A stretch of 29,659 bases of DNA from Penium margaritaceum (GCA_023375785.1 SZWC01023624.1:10046-39704); one strand, 5' to 3'. Positions 9,221-18,380 are shown, counted from the stretch's first letter. Numbers and translations are program-made. Notes: a model not told the origin generated them from the sequence alone.

Positions 9221-10414
9221 ATGACTTCAACCGGCTCGTCCTCGTTGGCTGCGGCGTTTGACGCACAAGGCGAAGTAACAGCAGCCGCGGCGCTGCAGAA
9301 GTTGCTCGCCGAAATGCAGGCCAAGATGGACTTGTTGGAGAAGCAAAACTCGTACCTCAATCAAGAGCTCGCGAAGCATCCAGTGCCAACTGTCGTGGGC
9401 AAACCCGTGATGAAATCCATGGAGATGTCCTGCCACGGCTGCTCGGGGATGGGTAAGGGTTGGAGGAGACCCGGGGTCTTTGTCCTCCTCGCCTTGTGGC
9501 GTTGGCACACGTCACAACTCCGGAAGAATAAACGCCTAAGCCGGGCGGGCTTAGGCGTCCCAAGCCCGCCCAAGCCGGAGCCGTTCGACCCATCGAAGAA
9601 GGATGGGCCAGCTCCGCACGCTTGGATACTCGGACTGGAATTGTACTTCACCGCCATCGGCGTGGATGCCTCAAGGTACGAGGCGCGCCGCGACTATGCC
9701 GTGACCCTGTTGAGAGGGGAATCGTTGGATTGGTGGGCCGATGTGATGCGGTCCAATCCACACGGCAGTGGAGCAGCAATGGTCGCCGGCATTGCGGCCG
9801 CGACCGGAATCTCAACCCCATCGGCTCCAACCTGCAGTAGTGGCGACCCTACCCTGAAATGGCCGACCTCGTGGAAGGAGTTCACGGAGTCGTTCATCAA
9901 GCGCTTCACCGTGGGTGACGTAAGGAACAACGTGCATGCTAAGCTGCGTCGGCTTCGCCAAACTGGCGGCATCGCCGACTACACCCGCAGGTTTCGTGAG
10001 ATCATCGCCAACTGTGGCTTTGACTCGCACGAATTGTGCTTCCACTACAGCAACGGCCTCAAGAACGACGCCCGCGCTGTGACGGTGATGCACGACCTCA
10101 ACGACGACCTGTCGGCAATGATCGCAGCAGCCAAACGGTATGATTCGCGCGTGCAACAGGCTCATGCCAACAGCCACAACTCTTTTGGTGGTGGTTATGG
10201 CAAGCGGGCCGAGAGCGACGTCACGCCCATGGAGATCGGAGCGTTACAACAGCGCAAGTGCTACAACTGTGGCAAGCCTGGCCACATTGCGCGTGACTGT
10301 CGGAGTCCAAAGAAGGGCGACAGCAAGGGTAAGTGGAAAGGGAAGGGGAAGCAAGCCACGAAGGAAGCAGACAAAGCAGCAAAGGAGTCGGGAAACGAGG
10401 AGAGCCGGGAGTAG
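9221..10414 (+). CDS. gag: Gypsy Gag polyprotein
   Basis: A 397-residue structural precursor. I chose the ATG at 9221; the frame extends upstream only from non-ATG codons. In order: a predicted coiled coil (about residues 18-50), a stretch of about 47 residues (57-103) encoded by an inverted copy of integrase DNA, a Pro-rich hinge, the retrotransposon gag/capsid domain (about 120-290, including WILGLELYF and SLDWWADVM), and a CCHC zinc knuckle CYNCGKPGHIARDC at 347-360. A Lys-rich tail ends at TAG 10412-10414. The frame overlaps pol by 82 bases with pol in the -1 frame. The inverted integrase piece is not part of any Gag family and is the oddest part of the protein. Confidence 0.95.
   Translation: MTSTGSSSLAAAFDAQGEVTAAAALQKLLAEMQAKMDLLEKQNSYLNQELAKHPVPTVVGKPVMKSMEMSCHGCSGMGKGWRRPGVFVLLALWRWHTSQLRKNKRLSRAGLGVPSPPKPEPFDPSKKDGPAPHAWILGLELYFTAIGVDASRYEARRDYAVTLLRGESLDWWADVMRSNPHGSGAAMVAGIAAATGISTPSAPTCSSGDPTLKWPTSWKEFTESFIKRFTVGDVRNNVHAKLRRLRQTGGIADYTRRFREIIANCGFDSHELCFHYSNGLKNDARAVTVMHDLNDDLSAMIAAAKRYDSRVQQAHANSHNSFGGGYGKRAESDVTPMEIGALQQRKCYNCGKPGHIARDCRSPKKGDSKGKWKGKGKQATKEADKAAKESGNEESRE
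9390..9529 (-). repeat. Inverted copy of integrase DNA inside gag
   Basis: These 140 bases are the reverse complement of 12831-12970 in the same element, with about 5 mismatches. Read on the minus strand they encode the integrase stretch SCDVCQRHKARR through [12 protein letters not shown]. Read on the plus strand they form an uninterrupted part of gag. The minus-strand reading keeps the zinc-binding Cys that the resident integrase has lost. Confidence 0.93.
9533..9557. repeat. 10-bp perfect hairpin beside the inverted integrase segment
   Basis: CGCCTAAGCC (9533-9542) and GGCTTAGGCG (9548-9557) form a perfect inverted repeat with a 5-base loop, starting three bases after the inverted integrase segment. 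It may mark the breakpoint or a mechanism of the rearrangement. Confidence 0.8.
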
Positions 10415-10452
10415 ATGGCGTTACTCCTGGCTCCTCTCAGCCCAAACCGCCA
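10390..10452 (+). promoter_or_regulatory. Candidate -1 programmed frameshift signal at the gag/pol junction
   Basis: The heptamer G GGA AAC at 10390-10396 is in the correct phase with gag codons GGA and AAC. A 5-nt spacer follows, then a 10-bp stem (10402-10411 with 10424-10433, one G-U) with a 12-nt loop containing the gag stop. Loop bases 10416-10420 (TGGCG) can pair with 10448-10452 (CGCCA), giving a possible H-type pseudoknot. Slippage here moves ribosomes from gag into the pol frame. Confidence 0.75.
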
Positions 10453-10791
10453 GTTGACCGCACACCCGAACGCCTTGCGGCAATTAAGGGGGTTTCCGAG
10501 GTCAAGGCATGGGACACGGGGTATGAGGAGGAGCAGCCCGCACTTCTCTTGGAGGCGCGAGTGAAAGGCGTCAAGGAGAAGGTGGGGAGTCTGCTGGATT
10601 GTGGCGCGAGCCACAGCTTTGTGAGCATGGAGTGTGCTCGGAAGTGGGGCCTTGCGCTCACGAGCAAGAAGCGGACCGCCAACCAAGTGGACGGCACGAT
10701 TGAAGTGGGGTACCTGGCCCGTCCCCTCTCCATTCGCGTGGGGAAGCTTCGCATAACGACCGTATACCGGGTGTGCCCGATGAAGGATTAA
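10396..10791 (+). CDS. pol: Gypsy protease region (pol N-terminus, ended by an in-frame TAA)
   Basis: Retropepsin-type aspartic protease that would cut Gag-Pol in the particle. It has no ATG; it is entered in the -1 frame from gag at 10396, and the frame is open from 10333. The catalytic motif is LLDCGASHSFV with Asp at 10597-10599, a DCGA variant of the usual D[ST]GA. The frame runs to YRVCPMKD and a TAA at 10789-10791. The same frame resumes at once with [10 protein letters not shown], the conserved C-terminal protease block. The TAA therefore sits within one domain, most simply a point mutation of a sense codon such as Tyr; readthrough is an alternative. Confidence 0.9.
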   Translation, partial: RGEPGVDGVTPGSSQPKPPVDRTPERLAAIKGVSEVKAWDTGYEEEQPALLLEARVKGVKEKVGSLLDCGASHSFVSMECARKWGLALTSKKRTANQVDGTIEVGYLARPLSIRVGKLRITTVYRVCPMKD

Positions 10792-13700
10792 GATGTGATC
10801 CTCGGTCGTGACTTCCTCCACAAGTATAACCCCGTCGTCAATTGGGAGGCGCGCACCGTCTCAGTCAAGCTCGGAGACAAGGAGTATCCCCTGCCTACGT
10901 GGTCCGAGGAAGAGGCCGCGGAGGAGGAGACTTGCGAGGAGGAAGCACCGCAGCAGTCGGTGCCTCGCAAGGAAGAATCGGCGCCTATGATGCTGAACTT
11001 GGTGCAGCTCAAGCGCGCGGTTCGAAAAAAGGAGCAGATTTTTCTGGCGTTCGTGCGAGACGTGGAGGACGATTTCGACGAACCAGAGGATGTGGCGCCT
11101 GCTGTGGCGCATGGGGCGACTCGTGAGCAGCCGGGGGCCCAAGGCAAGTTTGCCACGGTGCCCGAGGGGCTTCGAAAGGTGTGTACGGAGTTCGAGGACG
11201 TGTTCCCCGACACCCTCCCGGCGGGTCTGCCACCAAAGCGGGACGTGGACCATCGCATCGACCTCAAACCTGGAGCGCGCCCGCCTGTTCGTGCAACGTA
11301 CCGCATGAGCGACGCACAACTGCAGGAGCTCAAGAAGCAGCTGACCGAGATGACGGAGCAGGGCTTCACCCGCCCCTCCTCGTCTCCTTACGCTTCACCT
11401 GTCTTGTTTGTGCAGAAAAAGACAGGGGAGATGCGCATGTGCGTGGACTACCGGGCGTTGAACGAGTTGACCATCAAGAACCGGTACCCGCTTCCACGAG
11501 CCGAGGAGCTCTTTGATCAGCTCCGTGCTGCTCGCTTCTTCACAAAGATCGACCTCCGTTCCGGCTACCACCAGATCCGCATCGCAGCAGATGATGTGGA
11601 AAAGACGGCCTTCCGCACCCGCTATGGTCACTACGAGTTCCTCGTGATGCCTTTCGGGTTGACCAATGCGCCGGCCACCTCCATGGCGGCAATGAACAAC
11701 ATCTTCAGGCCATACTTGGATGACTTCGTGGTGGTGTACCTCGACGACATCTTGGTGTATAGCAGGACGGCGGAGGAGCATGAGGAGCATGTGAAGAAGG
11801 TCCTCGAGATTTTGAGGAGGGAGAAATTTTTTGCAAAACTCTCTAAGTGTGCGTTCGCGGTGGGGAAAGTTGAATTCCTTGGACACATAATTGGCAATGG
11901 ACAGATTGCCATGGACCCGCGCAAGGTGTCGGCCGTGCAAGAGTGGCCAAAGTTGCGTAGTGTGCACGATGTGCAAGTGTTCCTTGGTTTTTGCAACTAC
12001 TACCGCAGGTTTATCCTTGGCTACACGGGAGTGTCAGCGCCACTCTCCAATCTCACTCGCAAGGATCGCGAGTGGAGTTGGGGAGTTAGCGAACAAGAAG
12101 CCTTTGAGAATCTCAAACGGGCTCTGACCTCCGCGCCGGCCTTGCACTTGGCCGACAGCGGTCGTGAGTTTGAAATGGCGATGGATGCATCGGACCTGGC
12201 CATTGGTGGAATCACTTTGCAGGACTTTGGCAACGGGTCGCAGCCGGTCGCCTACTACTCGCGCAAGTTGCGCGGGGCGGAGCTGAACTACGCCACCCAT
12301 GACAAGGAGATGCTCGCCGTGGTTGCAGCCTTCAAGAACTGGCAGTGCTACCTCGAGGTGCGGAAATGCACGGTCTACACCGACCACCACGCGTTGAAGT
12401 ACTTCAAGACGCAGCCGGACCTGAGCCGGCGGCAAGCGCGTTGGGTGGAGTACCTCGAGTCGCACTTCGACTACGAAATCGTGTATCGGCCGGGTCGCAT
12501 CAACCCAGCCAATGCACTCTCACGGCGACCGGACCTGATGATGCGGGTCGCGTCTCTCACCATCCACGAGGATGCCTTCCTTGTGAAGCTCTTCACGGAG
12601 GGATACGAGACGCATGGGGAGTACGACGCTCGGAGATTTTTCTTCGAGGCGCCGTATTGGCGACGGCGCGGCACGCAACAGGTGGTGGTTCCCGCGGTGC
12701 CCGCACTTCGGCAGCTGATTTTGGAGGAGTGCCATGATAGTGGCCCGAGCGGTCACTTCTCCGTCGACAAGACATTGAAGATGGTGGCTCGCTTCTTTTG
12801 GTGTCCCACCATGTCGTCGGAGGTGGCTGAATTCTGCCGGAGTTTTGACGTGTGCCAACGCCAAAAGGCGAGGAGGACAAAGACCCCGGGTCTCCTCCAA
12901 CCCTTGCCCATCCCCGAGCAGCCGTGGCAGGACATTTCCATGGATTTCATCACGGGTTTGCCCACGACAGCGGCAGGCCACAATGCGGTGTTGGTGGTGG
13001 TGGATCGCTTCAGCAAGATGTCGCACTTCATTGTGACGCGTGATACGGTGAGCGCGAAAGGCACGGCTCGGCTTTTCCTCGAGCACGTGGTGCGTCTCCA
13101 TGGCGTGCCGCGGTCCATAGTGAGCGACCGTGACCCGCGCTTCACGAGCAAGTTCTGGCGAGAACTCATGGAGTGGTACGGCAGCAAGGTGCAGCTGTCG
13201 ACCAGTTTTCATCCCCAAACTGACGGGCAAACAGAGCGGACAAACCAGACGTTGGAGCAGCTCCTCCGTACAGTGGGTGATCCGGACGAGACAGCGTGGG
13301 ACCAGCGGTTGCCGGTCGCTGAACTGGCATACAACTCCGCCACGTCCGCCTCCACCGGCAAGGCGCCATTTGAGGTGGTGAACGGGACAGTGCCCGCCAC
13401 GCCCCTCAGTTTGCACGTTGCAAGCAACCTGCCCGCGGTGGAGTCTACAGCACGTGACTTCACGCAGATTTGGGCGGCAACACGGCATGCATTGGCAAAG
13501 GCGCAAGCGCAACAGAAAGTGCAAGCGAACCGCCGATGTGCAGACGCAACGCTCAAGGTCGGTGACCGCGTGCTTCTCAACAGCGCACACGTCAAGCTTC
13601 GCGGGGTCCGGTCCGACAAGTTAAAACCCCGGTGGCTTGGTCCGTTCGAGGTGCTCGAAATGCGGACACCCGTGGTGGCGCGGTTGGCTCTCCCGCCTTC

Positions 13701-14001
13701 CATGCCAGTCCACGACATGTTTCACATCTCCAAACTCAAGCTCTACCATGATCCGGCCCAGCATTTTCCTGGCCGCAGTTCTGAGCCTCCCCCTCCGGTG
13801 GTGATCGAGGGCGAGCAAGAGTTTGAGGTGGAGGTCATCCTTGACCACCGTCGCCGTGGCCGTGGATGGGAGTACCTGGTCAAGTGGAAGGGCTACGATG
13901 CGGCCCACAACTCATGGGAGCCTGCCCGCAAATTCAACGTTGGCGGGGTGAATGCCATCCTCCGGGAGTATCAAGAGCGAACCGGGGCGGCTCGCTCCTA
14001 A
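10792..14001 (+). CDS. pol: Gypsy Pol: RT, RNase H, integrase, chromodomain
   Basis: About 1069 codons in the same frame as the protease. RT (about 11290-11800) has the [16 protein letters not shown] block and the catalytic YLDD at 11737-11748. RNase H (about 12160-12520) has DASDLAIGG, the conserved Glu in THDKEMLAV and the TDHHALKY Asp. Integrase has an HH-CC zinc region (about 12727-12860), but the first Cys of CX2C is Phe (12844-12846). Its catalytic triad is intact: Asp 12943-12945, Asp 13126-13128 and Glu 13234-13236, with DX35E spacing. A GPY/F-like segment ([11 protein letters not shown]) follows near 13630. The C-terminus is a chromodomain (about 13820-13985, YLVKWKGY...NSWEP), which in chromoviruses helps target integration to histone-marked chromatin. 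The stop overlaps the polypurine tract. Confidence 0.96.
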   Translation, partial: DVILGRDFLHKYNPVVNWEARTVSVKLGDKEYPLPTWSEEEAAEEETCEEEAPQQSVPRKEESAPMMLNLVQLKRAVRKKEQIFLAFVRDVEDDFDEPEDVAPAVAHGATREQPGAQGKFATVPEGLRKVCTEFEDVFPDTLPAGLPPKRDVDHRIDLKPGARPPVRATYRMSDAQLQELKKQLTEMTEQGFTRPSSSPYASPVLFVQKKTGEMRMCVDYRALNELTIKNRYPLPRAEELFDQLRAARFFTKIDLRSGYHQIRIAADDVEKTAFRTRYGHYEFLVMPFGLTNAPATSMAAMNNIFRPYLDDFVVVYLDDILVYSRTAEEHEEHVKKVLEILRREKFFAKLSKCAFAVGKVEFLGHIIGNGQIAMDPRKVSAVQEWPKLRSVHDVQVFLGFCNYYRRFILGYTGVSAPLSNLTRKDREWSWGVSEQEAFENLKRALTSAPALHLADSGREFEMAMDASDLAIGGITLQDFGNGSQPVAYYSRKLRGAELNYATHDKEMLAVVAAFKNWQCYLEVRKCTVYTDHHALKYFKTQPDLSRRQARWVEYLESHFDYEIVYRPGRINPANALSRRPDLMMRVASLTIHEDAFLVKLFTEGYETHGEYDARRFFFEAPYWRRRGTQQVVVPAVPALRQLILEECHDSGPSGHFSVDKTLKMVARFFWCPTMSSEVAEFCRSFDVCQRQKARRTKTPGLLQPLPIPEQPWQDISMDFITGLPTTAAGHNAVLVVVDRFSKMSHFIVTRDTVSAKGTARLFLEHVVRLHGVPRSIVSDRDPRFTSKFWRELMEWYGSKVQLSTSFHPQTDGQTERTNQTLEQLLRTVGDPDETAWDQRLPVAELAYNSATSASTGKAPFEVVNGTVPATPLSLHVASNLPAVESTARDFTQIWAATRHALAKAQAQQKVQANRRCADATLKVGDRVLLNSAHVKLRGVRSDKLKPRWLGPFEVLEMRTPVVARLALPPSMPVHDMFHISKLKLYHDPAQHFPGRSSEPPPPVVIEGEQEFEVEVILDHRRRGRGWEYLVKWKGYDAAHNSWEPARKFNVGGVNAILREYQERTGAARS
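12831..12970 (+). repeat. Integrase segment duplicated in inverted orientation in gag
   Basis: Source-like copy of the 140-bp segment whose reverse complement lies in gag at 9390-9529. It spans the second half of the integrase zinc region and the start of the catalytic core, including the first catalytic Asp. A full-length transcript could form a stem of about 140 bp between the two copies. Confidence 0.93.
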
Positions 14002-14010
14002 AGGGGGGGG
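14000..14010 (+). other. Gypsy polypurine tract
   Basis: AAAGGGGGGGG, three bases before the 3' LTR and overlapping the pol stop codon. It is the expected primer for plus-strand DNA synthesis. Confidence 0.85.
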
Positions 14011-14013
14011 TAG

Positions 14014-14783
14014 TGTAAGCCGGACAGTGCCAACGGCACTGATCACGGCTTGAGGCTTCCTTGAATGTATAATCTGACTGTGGATTTGGAATCTACAGGA
14101 AAAACCGTGCAAGATCGACCCAAGAACGGGGTCGATCCATCAAGAATTGAGGAAGTTATGCCCGGCCGAAGGTTGGACCGGCCGAGGGGAAAACAGATGA
14201 CGGGAATTCATCCCCAAGGACCAAGGCTGGACCCTCGGAAGACCCAACAAGGCCGAAGCGCCCCTTGGGGCCCGGTTAGTCAATGAGTCAAGGATCATTG
14301 AGGGCCCAGGGCGCTTCGGAATGGCGCCCCGATGTGTTATTACCAGCAAGGGCGCTTCGGGCGGCCGTCACCGCCGATAGTGGTGCTGCCAGCGGCAGAT
14401 TATCGTGGTTCACGGAAATGGCCATATCTCGGCCGTTCCTCCACGGAATGATGCGATTCTTGGTGCGTTGGAAAGCTGGGAAGATGATCTACGTGATGCT
14501 AAGGGAATAACGCTCATCCCAGGCCCATACGGAGCCGCGCACGGCTCGGTGACCTCGGGTCGCCTAGGATGTGTCATCATGTACATATAGTCTTGTATGT
14601 TGACACTTGAATAACAAGTACAGTTTACTCCCACTGTGCCACACGTGTTTCCGTGCTCCCCCAAGACGACCCTACGCTTCCGCAACCCCGGGAAGGTGTG
14701 CACCGGCCTCCCCTTGGTCGCCGTTGCCGCCGGTTGGTGCCTACACCACCCGGTTGAGGCTAGCACACCGCGCCCGGTTTACA
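14014..14783 (+). repeat. Gypsy 3' LTR (770 bp)
   Basis: Begins TGTAAGCCGG and ends CCGGTTTACA. It has one copy of the unit that is duplicated in the 5' LTR. I counted about 15 substitutions against the 5' LTR. It is followed at once by the target duplication GGCAG. Confidence 0.95.
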
Positions 14784-14788
14784 GGCAG
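14784..14788. repeat. Gypsy target-site duplication, right copy (GGCAG)
   Basis: Matches 8092-8096. Removing 8097-14783 and one copy of GGCAG rejoins the Copia-1 leader. Confidence 0.93.
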
Positions 14789-15152
14789 TCTTCGTGGAGG
14801 GACTAGTGATGCTTGACCGTACCGCTGGTATCGTGGAGAGGGAAGGTGTTGCGTAAAAGGTGAGCGGGAGACGGGTCCAGAATGGGACGTATACCGCAAG
14901 GAGGTCCGTCGCCAAGAGAGGCGAGGTCGTGGTCGAGGCGAGGGGAGAAGGGCGGCCGTCGAGAGAGGCGAGGGACAGCCAGGGGATGGCTGGCCCAAGC
15001 AGGCGTGTGTCTCCCCCTGTGCACCTAGGGAGTGAGCTGCGCAGTCCATGGCGGCGGGGTGAGCATGCGACGCCAAGAGTGGCAGCCGCGGGTTTGGCCC
15101 AGGATGTGTGGACGGCAGGTCGATCCGCCGTCAGACTTCCACGCAGGCCGCT
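14789..15152 (-). other. Copia-1 leader, distal part
   Basis: The remaining leader of Copia-1 between the Gypsy insertion and the primer site. It is GC-rich, and I recognise no gene in it. Its last part (15104-15162) is duplicated outside the element at 776-834. Confidence 0.75.
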
Positions 15153-15161
15153 ATGATACCA
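15153..15161 (-). other. Copia-1 primer-binding site
   Basis: TGGTATCAT on the minus strand, one base after the 5' LTR. It matches the 5' half of the initiator-Met primer site and has decayed beyond it; the orphan copy at 822-833 keeps the full TGGTATCAGAGC. Confidence 0.8.
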
Positions 15162-15162
15162 T

Positions 15163-15671
15163 TAGGCAGTAGACTCTCACAGCTAGAAGAATTTGCACGG
15201 CAAACGACATGAAGATAAGGTCAAGCCATGGCGGGTTGTGCGTGGGAGTCTACGACAAAGGCCAAAAAAAAGGTTACAAGACACGCACGACAGAGGTGTT
15301 ACAAGCGGGAGAGAGCGAGCGGCAGCGAGCAAGCGAACGGCGAGCTCGCTCAAGCTCGCTGCCCTCATGGGTGTTGAACAGTCACCATTCGACCACGAAA
15401 TTATCCCAGCCCCTGTCTCGTCCTGTTTGAGGGAGCACCCGATGGGCACCACACAAGTCCACTACACACAACCAAACTGCATGCAACCTCAAGGTGCTTG
15501 TGCAATTTCCTGCCAACTGTGCCAAGGGATTGTCTGTCGTGAGGCCGTCACGCCACCACTTGAGGTACGACGTCAGCGCCGATGTCCCTCTAGCATCAGT
15601 CACCTGCGTCAGTGCGGTGGGTGTGCAACGAGGCCAGAGGTCACAATGTGTCTGTGGCACATAAACCAACA
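15163..15671 (-). repeat. Copia-1 5' LTR
   Basis: 509 bp, aligning with 835-1320. It carries a 26-bp stretch near 15465-15490 absent from the 3' LTR, and a shorter poly-A run. Its outer end (15671) abuts a GCAT/GCAC array. Confidence 0.9.
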
Positions 15672-15969
15672 GCATGCATGCACGCACACACACACGCACG
15701 CACACACGCATGCACGCACGCATGCACGCACGCACGCACGCACGCACGCACACAAGCACGCAAGGATGCACTCATGCATGGACTCGCAGATGCACGCATG
15801 CACGCACGGATGCACAAATACACGCATGTATGCATGCATGCACCCACGTACCCACACACGCATGTACGCGGGCAAGCAAGCAAACAAGCAGGCAGGCATT
15901 CAGGCGAGTAGACAGGTGGGCAGGCGAGAGGGCGGGTAGGCAGGCGGGAGGGCGGGTAGGCAGGCGGTG
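15672..15969. repeat. GCAN tetranucleotide array, graded from GCAC/GCAT to GGCA
   Basis: Period-4 array about 300 bp long. It starts as GCATGCACGCAC, becomes GCAAGCAGGCAG near 15870 and ends as GGCAGGCGGGAGGGCGGGTA units. It separates Copia-1 from Copia-2 and resembles the arrays flanking the other elements. Long open frames across it are artefacts of the repeat period. Confidence 0.93.
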
Positions 15970-16516
15970 TGGGTAGTGAGATTCAGTGTGACGAGGGAAT
16001 GGAAGAAAGTGGGGCGAGGAACCAAGAAAGGTTTTACGCCATGCAGGGTGTGACATAACACATGTGTGTGAGAAGAAACGAGTCACAAGCCACTGAACTG
16101 CTAGCGGGAGAGCGAAAGGTGTCAAGCGAGGGGCGGCGAGCTCCAACTTCGCTCGCACTACGAGGCTCAGAAAGCCTCGACCTCGAACCTCATCCCCGCA
16201 TTATCGTGCGAACCTGTACACCAACAGGATTCTGCCGAGACAACCTAAGAGTCACAACCCCGGGTGTTCAGCCCCCCTCCAATCACACGAGCACTAGGAA
16301 ACCTAGCGTTAATACACCAAGAACATCTGTCTATAAAGCACTCCTGTCAAGAGTCACAATGAAAATTGTCACAGCTCCACTTCTTGTGCACGCCTCATCA
16401 CAAGGGAAGCTGTGATGTCGGTATCAGAGTCACTCCAGCATCAGTCACCTGCATCAATGAGGTGAGTGTGCAGCGAGGCCAGAGGTCATGACATGTCTGT
16501 GGTTCACAAACCAACA
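15970..16516 (-). repeat. Copia-2 3' LTR
   Basis: 547 bp. On the minus strand it begins TGTTGGTTTGTG and ends CTCACTACCCA. It aligns end to end with 22390-22938. Its last 80 bases toward the coding side resemble the Copia-1 LTR, as expected for related families. Confidence 0.92.
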
Positions 16517-16523
16517 CTCCCCC
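16517..16523 (-). other. Copia-2 polypurine tract
   Basis: GGGGGAG on the minus strand, directly before the 3' LTR, identical to that of Copia-1. Confidence 0.7.
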
Positions 16524-16612
16524 ATGACCCACAGCCAACGCACACAAGCACAAGCGCACCACACGTGTCACAGGATGTGACTAACGACTGTACACATGCA
16601 CAAGACAACAAC

Positions 16613-16750
16613 TCATCCAGGGTCACCACGAAGACACAACAGTCCCATTGCATGCACTGCTGCCTTGAAGACATTGCTGCTGAGTGCCTTCATCAAGAAG
16701 TCGGCTCTCTGTTGTCGTGTGTCGACCCAAACCACGAAGGCGTCCTCCTC
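16613..16750 (-). pseudogene. pol: Copia-2 RNase H C-terminal remnant
   Basis: Encodes VVWVDTRQQRADFL through LRGDPG, then TGA at 16613-16615, matching the last 40 or so residues of the Copia-1 polyprotein. Everything between the end of the integrase linker and this tail is deleted. The tail is out of frame with the upstream integrase. Confidence 0.9.
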
Positions 16751-18380
16751 GGACGAAAGGGGAGACCGGGCCAGGACCAGTGGAGGTGAGTGGCGAAGAT
16801 GGAGCGGCCACAGGAGGAAGGGAAGAGACAGGTGAGGTGGCCATTGGAGGTGTGACCGGACTGGAAGGAGAAACATGTGAGGTGGGCGCAGCTGACTGGA
16901 CAATGTCCGTGACAGGAGAGGACGTGGCAGCAGAGGAGCTGTTGGAGGACAGGGAAGACTCTGGTGCATGACCAGATGACGAGGACGGTGAACAGGGTGC
17001 CGGACCGGATGACGAGAACTGCAACAAGGGTGAGAGCTGCGGTGTAACAGCAGGGAGTGCAGGGATGGCAGGACCGACTACCTCCCCCAGCCGAGAGAGA
17101 GGCAGGAGAGAGGAGGCAGGAGGCAAGCGACTGAGGTCACGAAGGAAGACAGACTCAAAGAACAAGGCATCGCAGGGTTCGATGACGCGCTGACGGACAG
17201 GATCCCAGAAACGCCAGGCCTTAGACTGGGCATACATACCCAGAAAGGGGCACAGGCGGCCACGAGGAGACAATTTGCCGTCACGCAAGTCATCGGGAAG
17301 CCAGCAGAGGCAATACTACCCCAGACTCGAGCGAGATGCAGGTCAGCACGAGTGTTGTACCAGCGCTCAAAGGGCGTGACTGTGCGGGGAAGAGGACCAT
17401 GGGGGACGCGGTTCTATACCCACGTCATGTAGCTCATTGCCTCAAAGGCAAAGAGCGGGGACAGGCCGGACTCGGACAAGAGGGTGCGGACGCCGTCGGC
17501 CAAAGTACGATTCCAATCCTCGGAGACGCCGTTCTGCTGGGGTGTGTATGGAGCAGAGGTCTCAAGACACACCCCGGGGGACTGAAGGAGGCGGGCGGTA
17601 GGACCAAGGAACACGCCACCACGGTCGCTGCGAAAGATTCGCAACAACCACTGACACGTGCGCTCAGCCTACACCAGCCAGGACACAATGACGGAGCAGA
17701 CGTCGCTCTTCTGACGAAGGGCGAACACCCAGCAAAAACGGGAGAAATCACTGGTGAGACATAAGACGTACCGACCGACGTCGTCCAGGAGGTCATGGGG
17801 CAAAGGCCCCATGACATCCGCATGGACACGATCGAGCGGATGGGAAGACTGAGAGGCAGACGGAGAGAAAGGGGAGCGATGCATCTTGCCTAGCGCACAG
17901 TCGAGACACTCAGCAGGGCAAGGGGCACGGAAGTCAGAGAGAGAGAGGCCAACACCAGGCTGAAGGCGAAACATACTGTGAACGACATCAGAATGAACAT
18001 GACCAAGGCGGCGATGCAAGAGACGGACAAGGTCAGGGGAGAGGGATGGTGCAACATGAGCGAGCGCAGACCCCGGCCCAGAGGAAGAGGAAGAGGCATG
18101 CAAGGGAACACGATAAAGCCGATCACACTGCACGCCACGTAAGACAGGACGACCAGAGGGACGCAGATAAATAGTGCCAAGACCACGACTGGCAGTGAAA
18201 TCCATACCTTGGTCGTCGAGGGACGACACAGACAGCAAGCTGAGCTCGAGCGAAGGCATGTACAGAACGTCCGGCAAATACAGGGCACCACCGGGACCGA
18301 CGAAACGGACAACACCAACGTCCTGAATGGGGAGCAACTGACAGGACCCAGTGCGGACAAAGCGGACAGACACACGGGGC
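16750..18380 (-). pseudogene. pol: Copia-2 integrase (frameshifted and interrupted)
   Basis: GAG-pre-integrase zinc region (HRRLGHVH...CLDCALGK) and integrase core. The acidic triad is present: Asp 17816-17818, Asp 17624-17626, Glu 17519-17521. In-frame TAG codons lie at 17669-17671 (Copia-1 has Gln) and 17414-17416 (Copia-1 has Trp). A further frameshift lies between 17414 and 17288, and a 1-nt deletion near 18380 puts this part out of frame with gag-protease. The Ser/Pro-rich linker ends at SPFVRGGR, where the 1.7-kb deletion begins. Confidence 0.9.

Larger units (their letters stand above)
8097..14783 (+). mobile_element. Ty3/Gypsy chromovirus, nested in Copia-1
   Basis: A near-complete plus-strand element of 6687 bp. 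It has LTRs beginning TGTAA and ending TTACA, a Met-tRNA primer site, gag with a zinc knuckle, and pol in Gypsy order (protease, RT, RNase H, integrase), ending in a chromodomain. A polypurine tract follows. LTRs differ at about 15 of 770 aligned bases. The 5' LTR is exactly 170 bp longer because of an internal duplication. It is flanked by GGCAG repeats inside the Copia-1 leader, so it is younger than Copia-1. One nonsense codon and one integrase Cys loss suggest this copy is inactive. Confidence 0.96.
835..15671 (-). mobile_element. Copia-1, Ty1/Copia LTR retrotransposon (interrupted by a Gypsy element)
   Basis: A minus-strand Ty1/Copia element. Reading right to left, it has a 5' LTR (15163-15671), a Met-tRNA primer site, a long leader interrupted by the Gypsy insertion (8097-14783), an Ala-rich ORF, then gag, protease, integrase, reverse transcriptase and RNase H in Copia order. 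A polypurine tract and the 3' LTR (835-1320) follow. Without Gypsy it is about 8.15 kb. The coding part is a pseudogene. The two LTRs differ at about 19 of 486 aligned bases plus a 26-bp indel and a poly-A length difference. I see no clean 5-bp target duplication directly at the LTR ends. Confidence 0.9.

Noticed and set aside
15672-15969. Possible CRISPR-like or centromeric satellite array
   Set aside because: Units of four bases with gradual drift and no spacers; this is a simple microsatellite.
15965-15969. Target-site duplication for Copia-2
   Set aside because: CGGTG on the left does not match GGGGG on the right (22939-22943); the repeat context makes any approximate match meaningless.
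15612-15976. Long His/Thr/Ala or Cys/Val/Ala open frames on both strands
   Set aside because: They are products of the period-4 array, which stays open in several frames; there is no non-repeat sequence in them.
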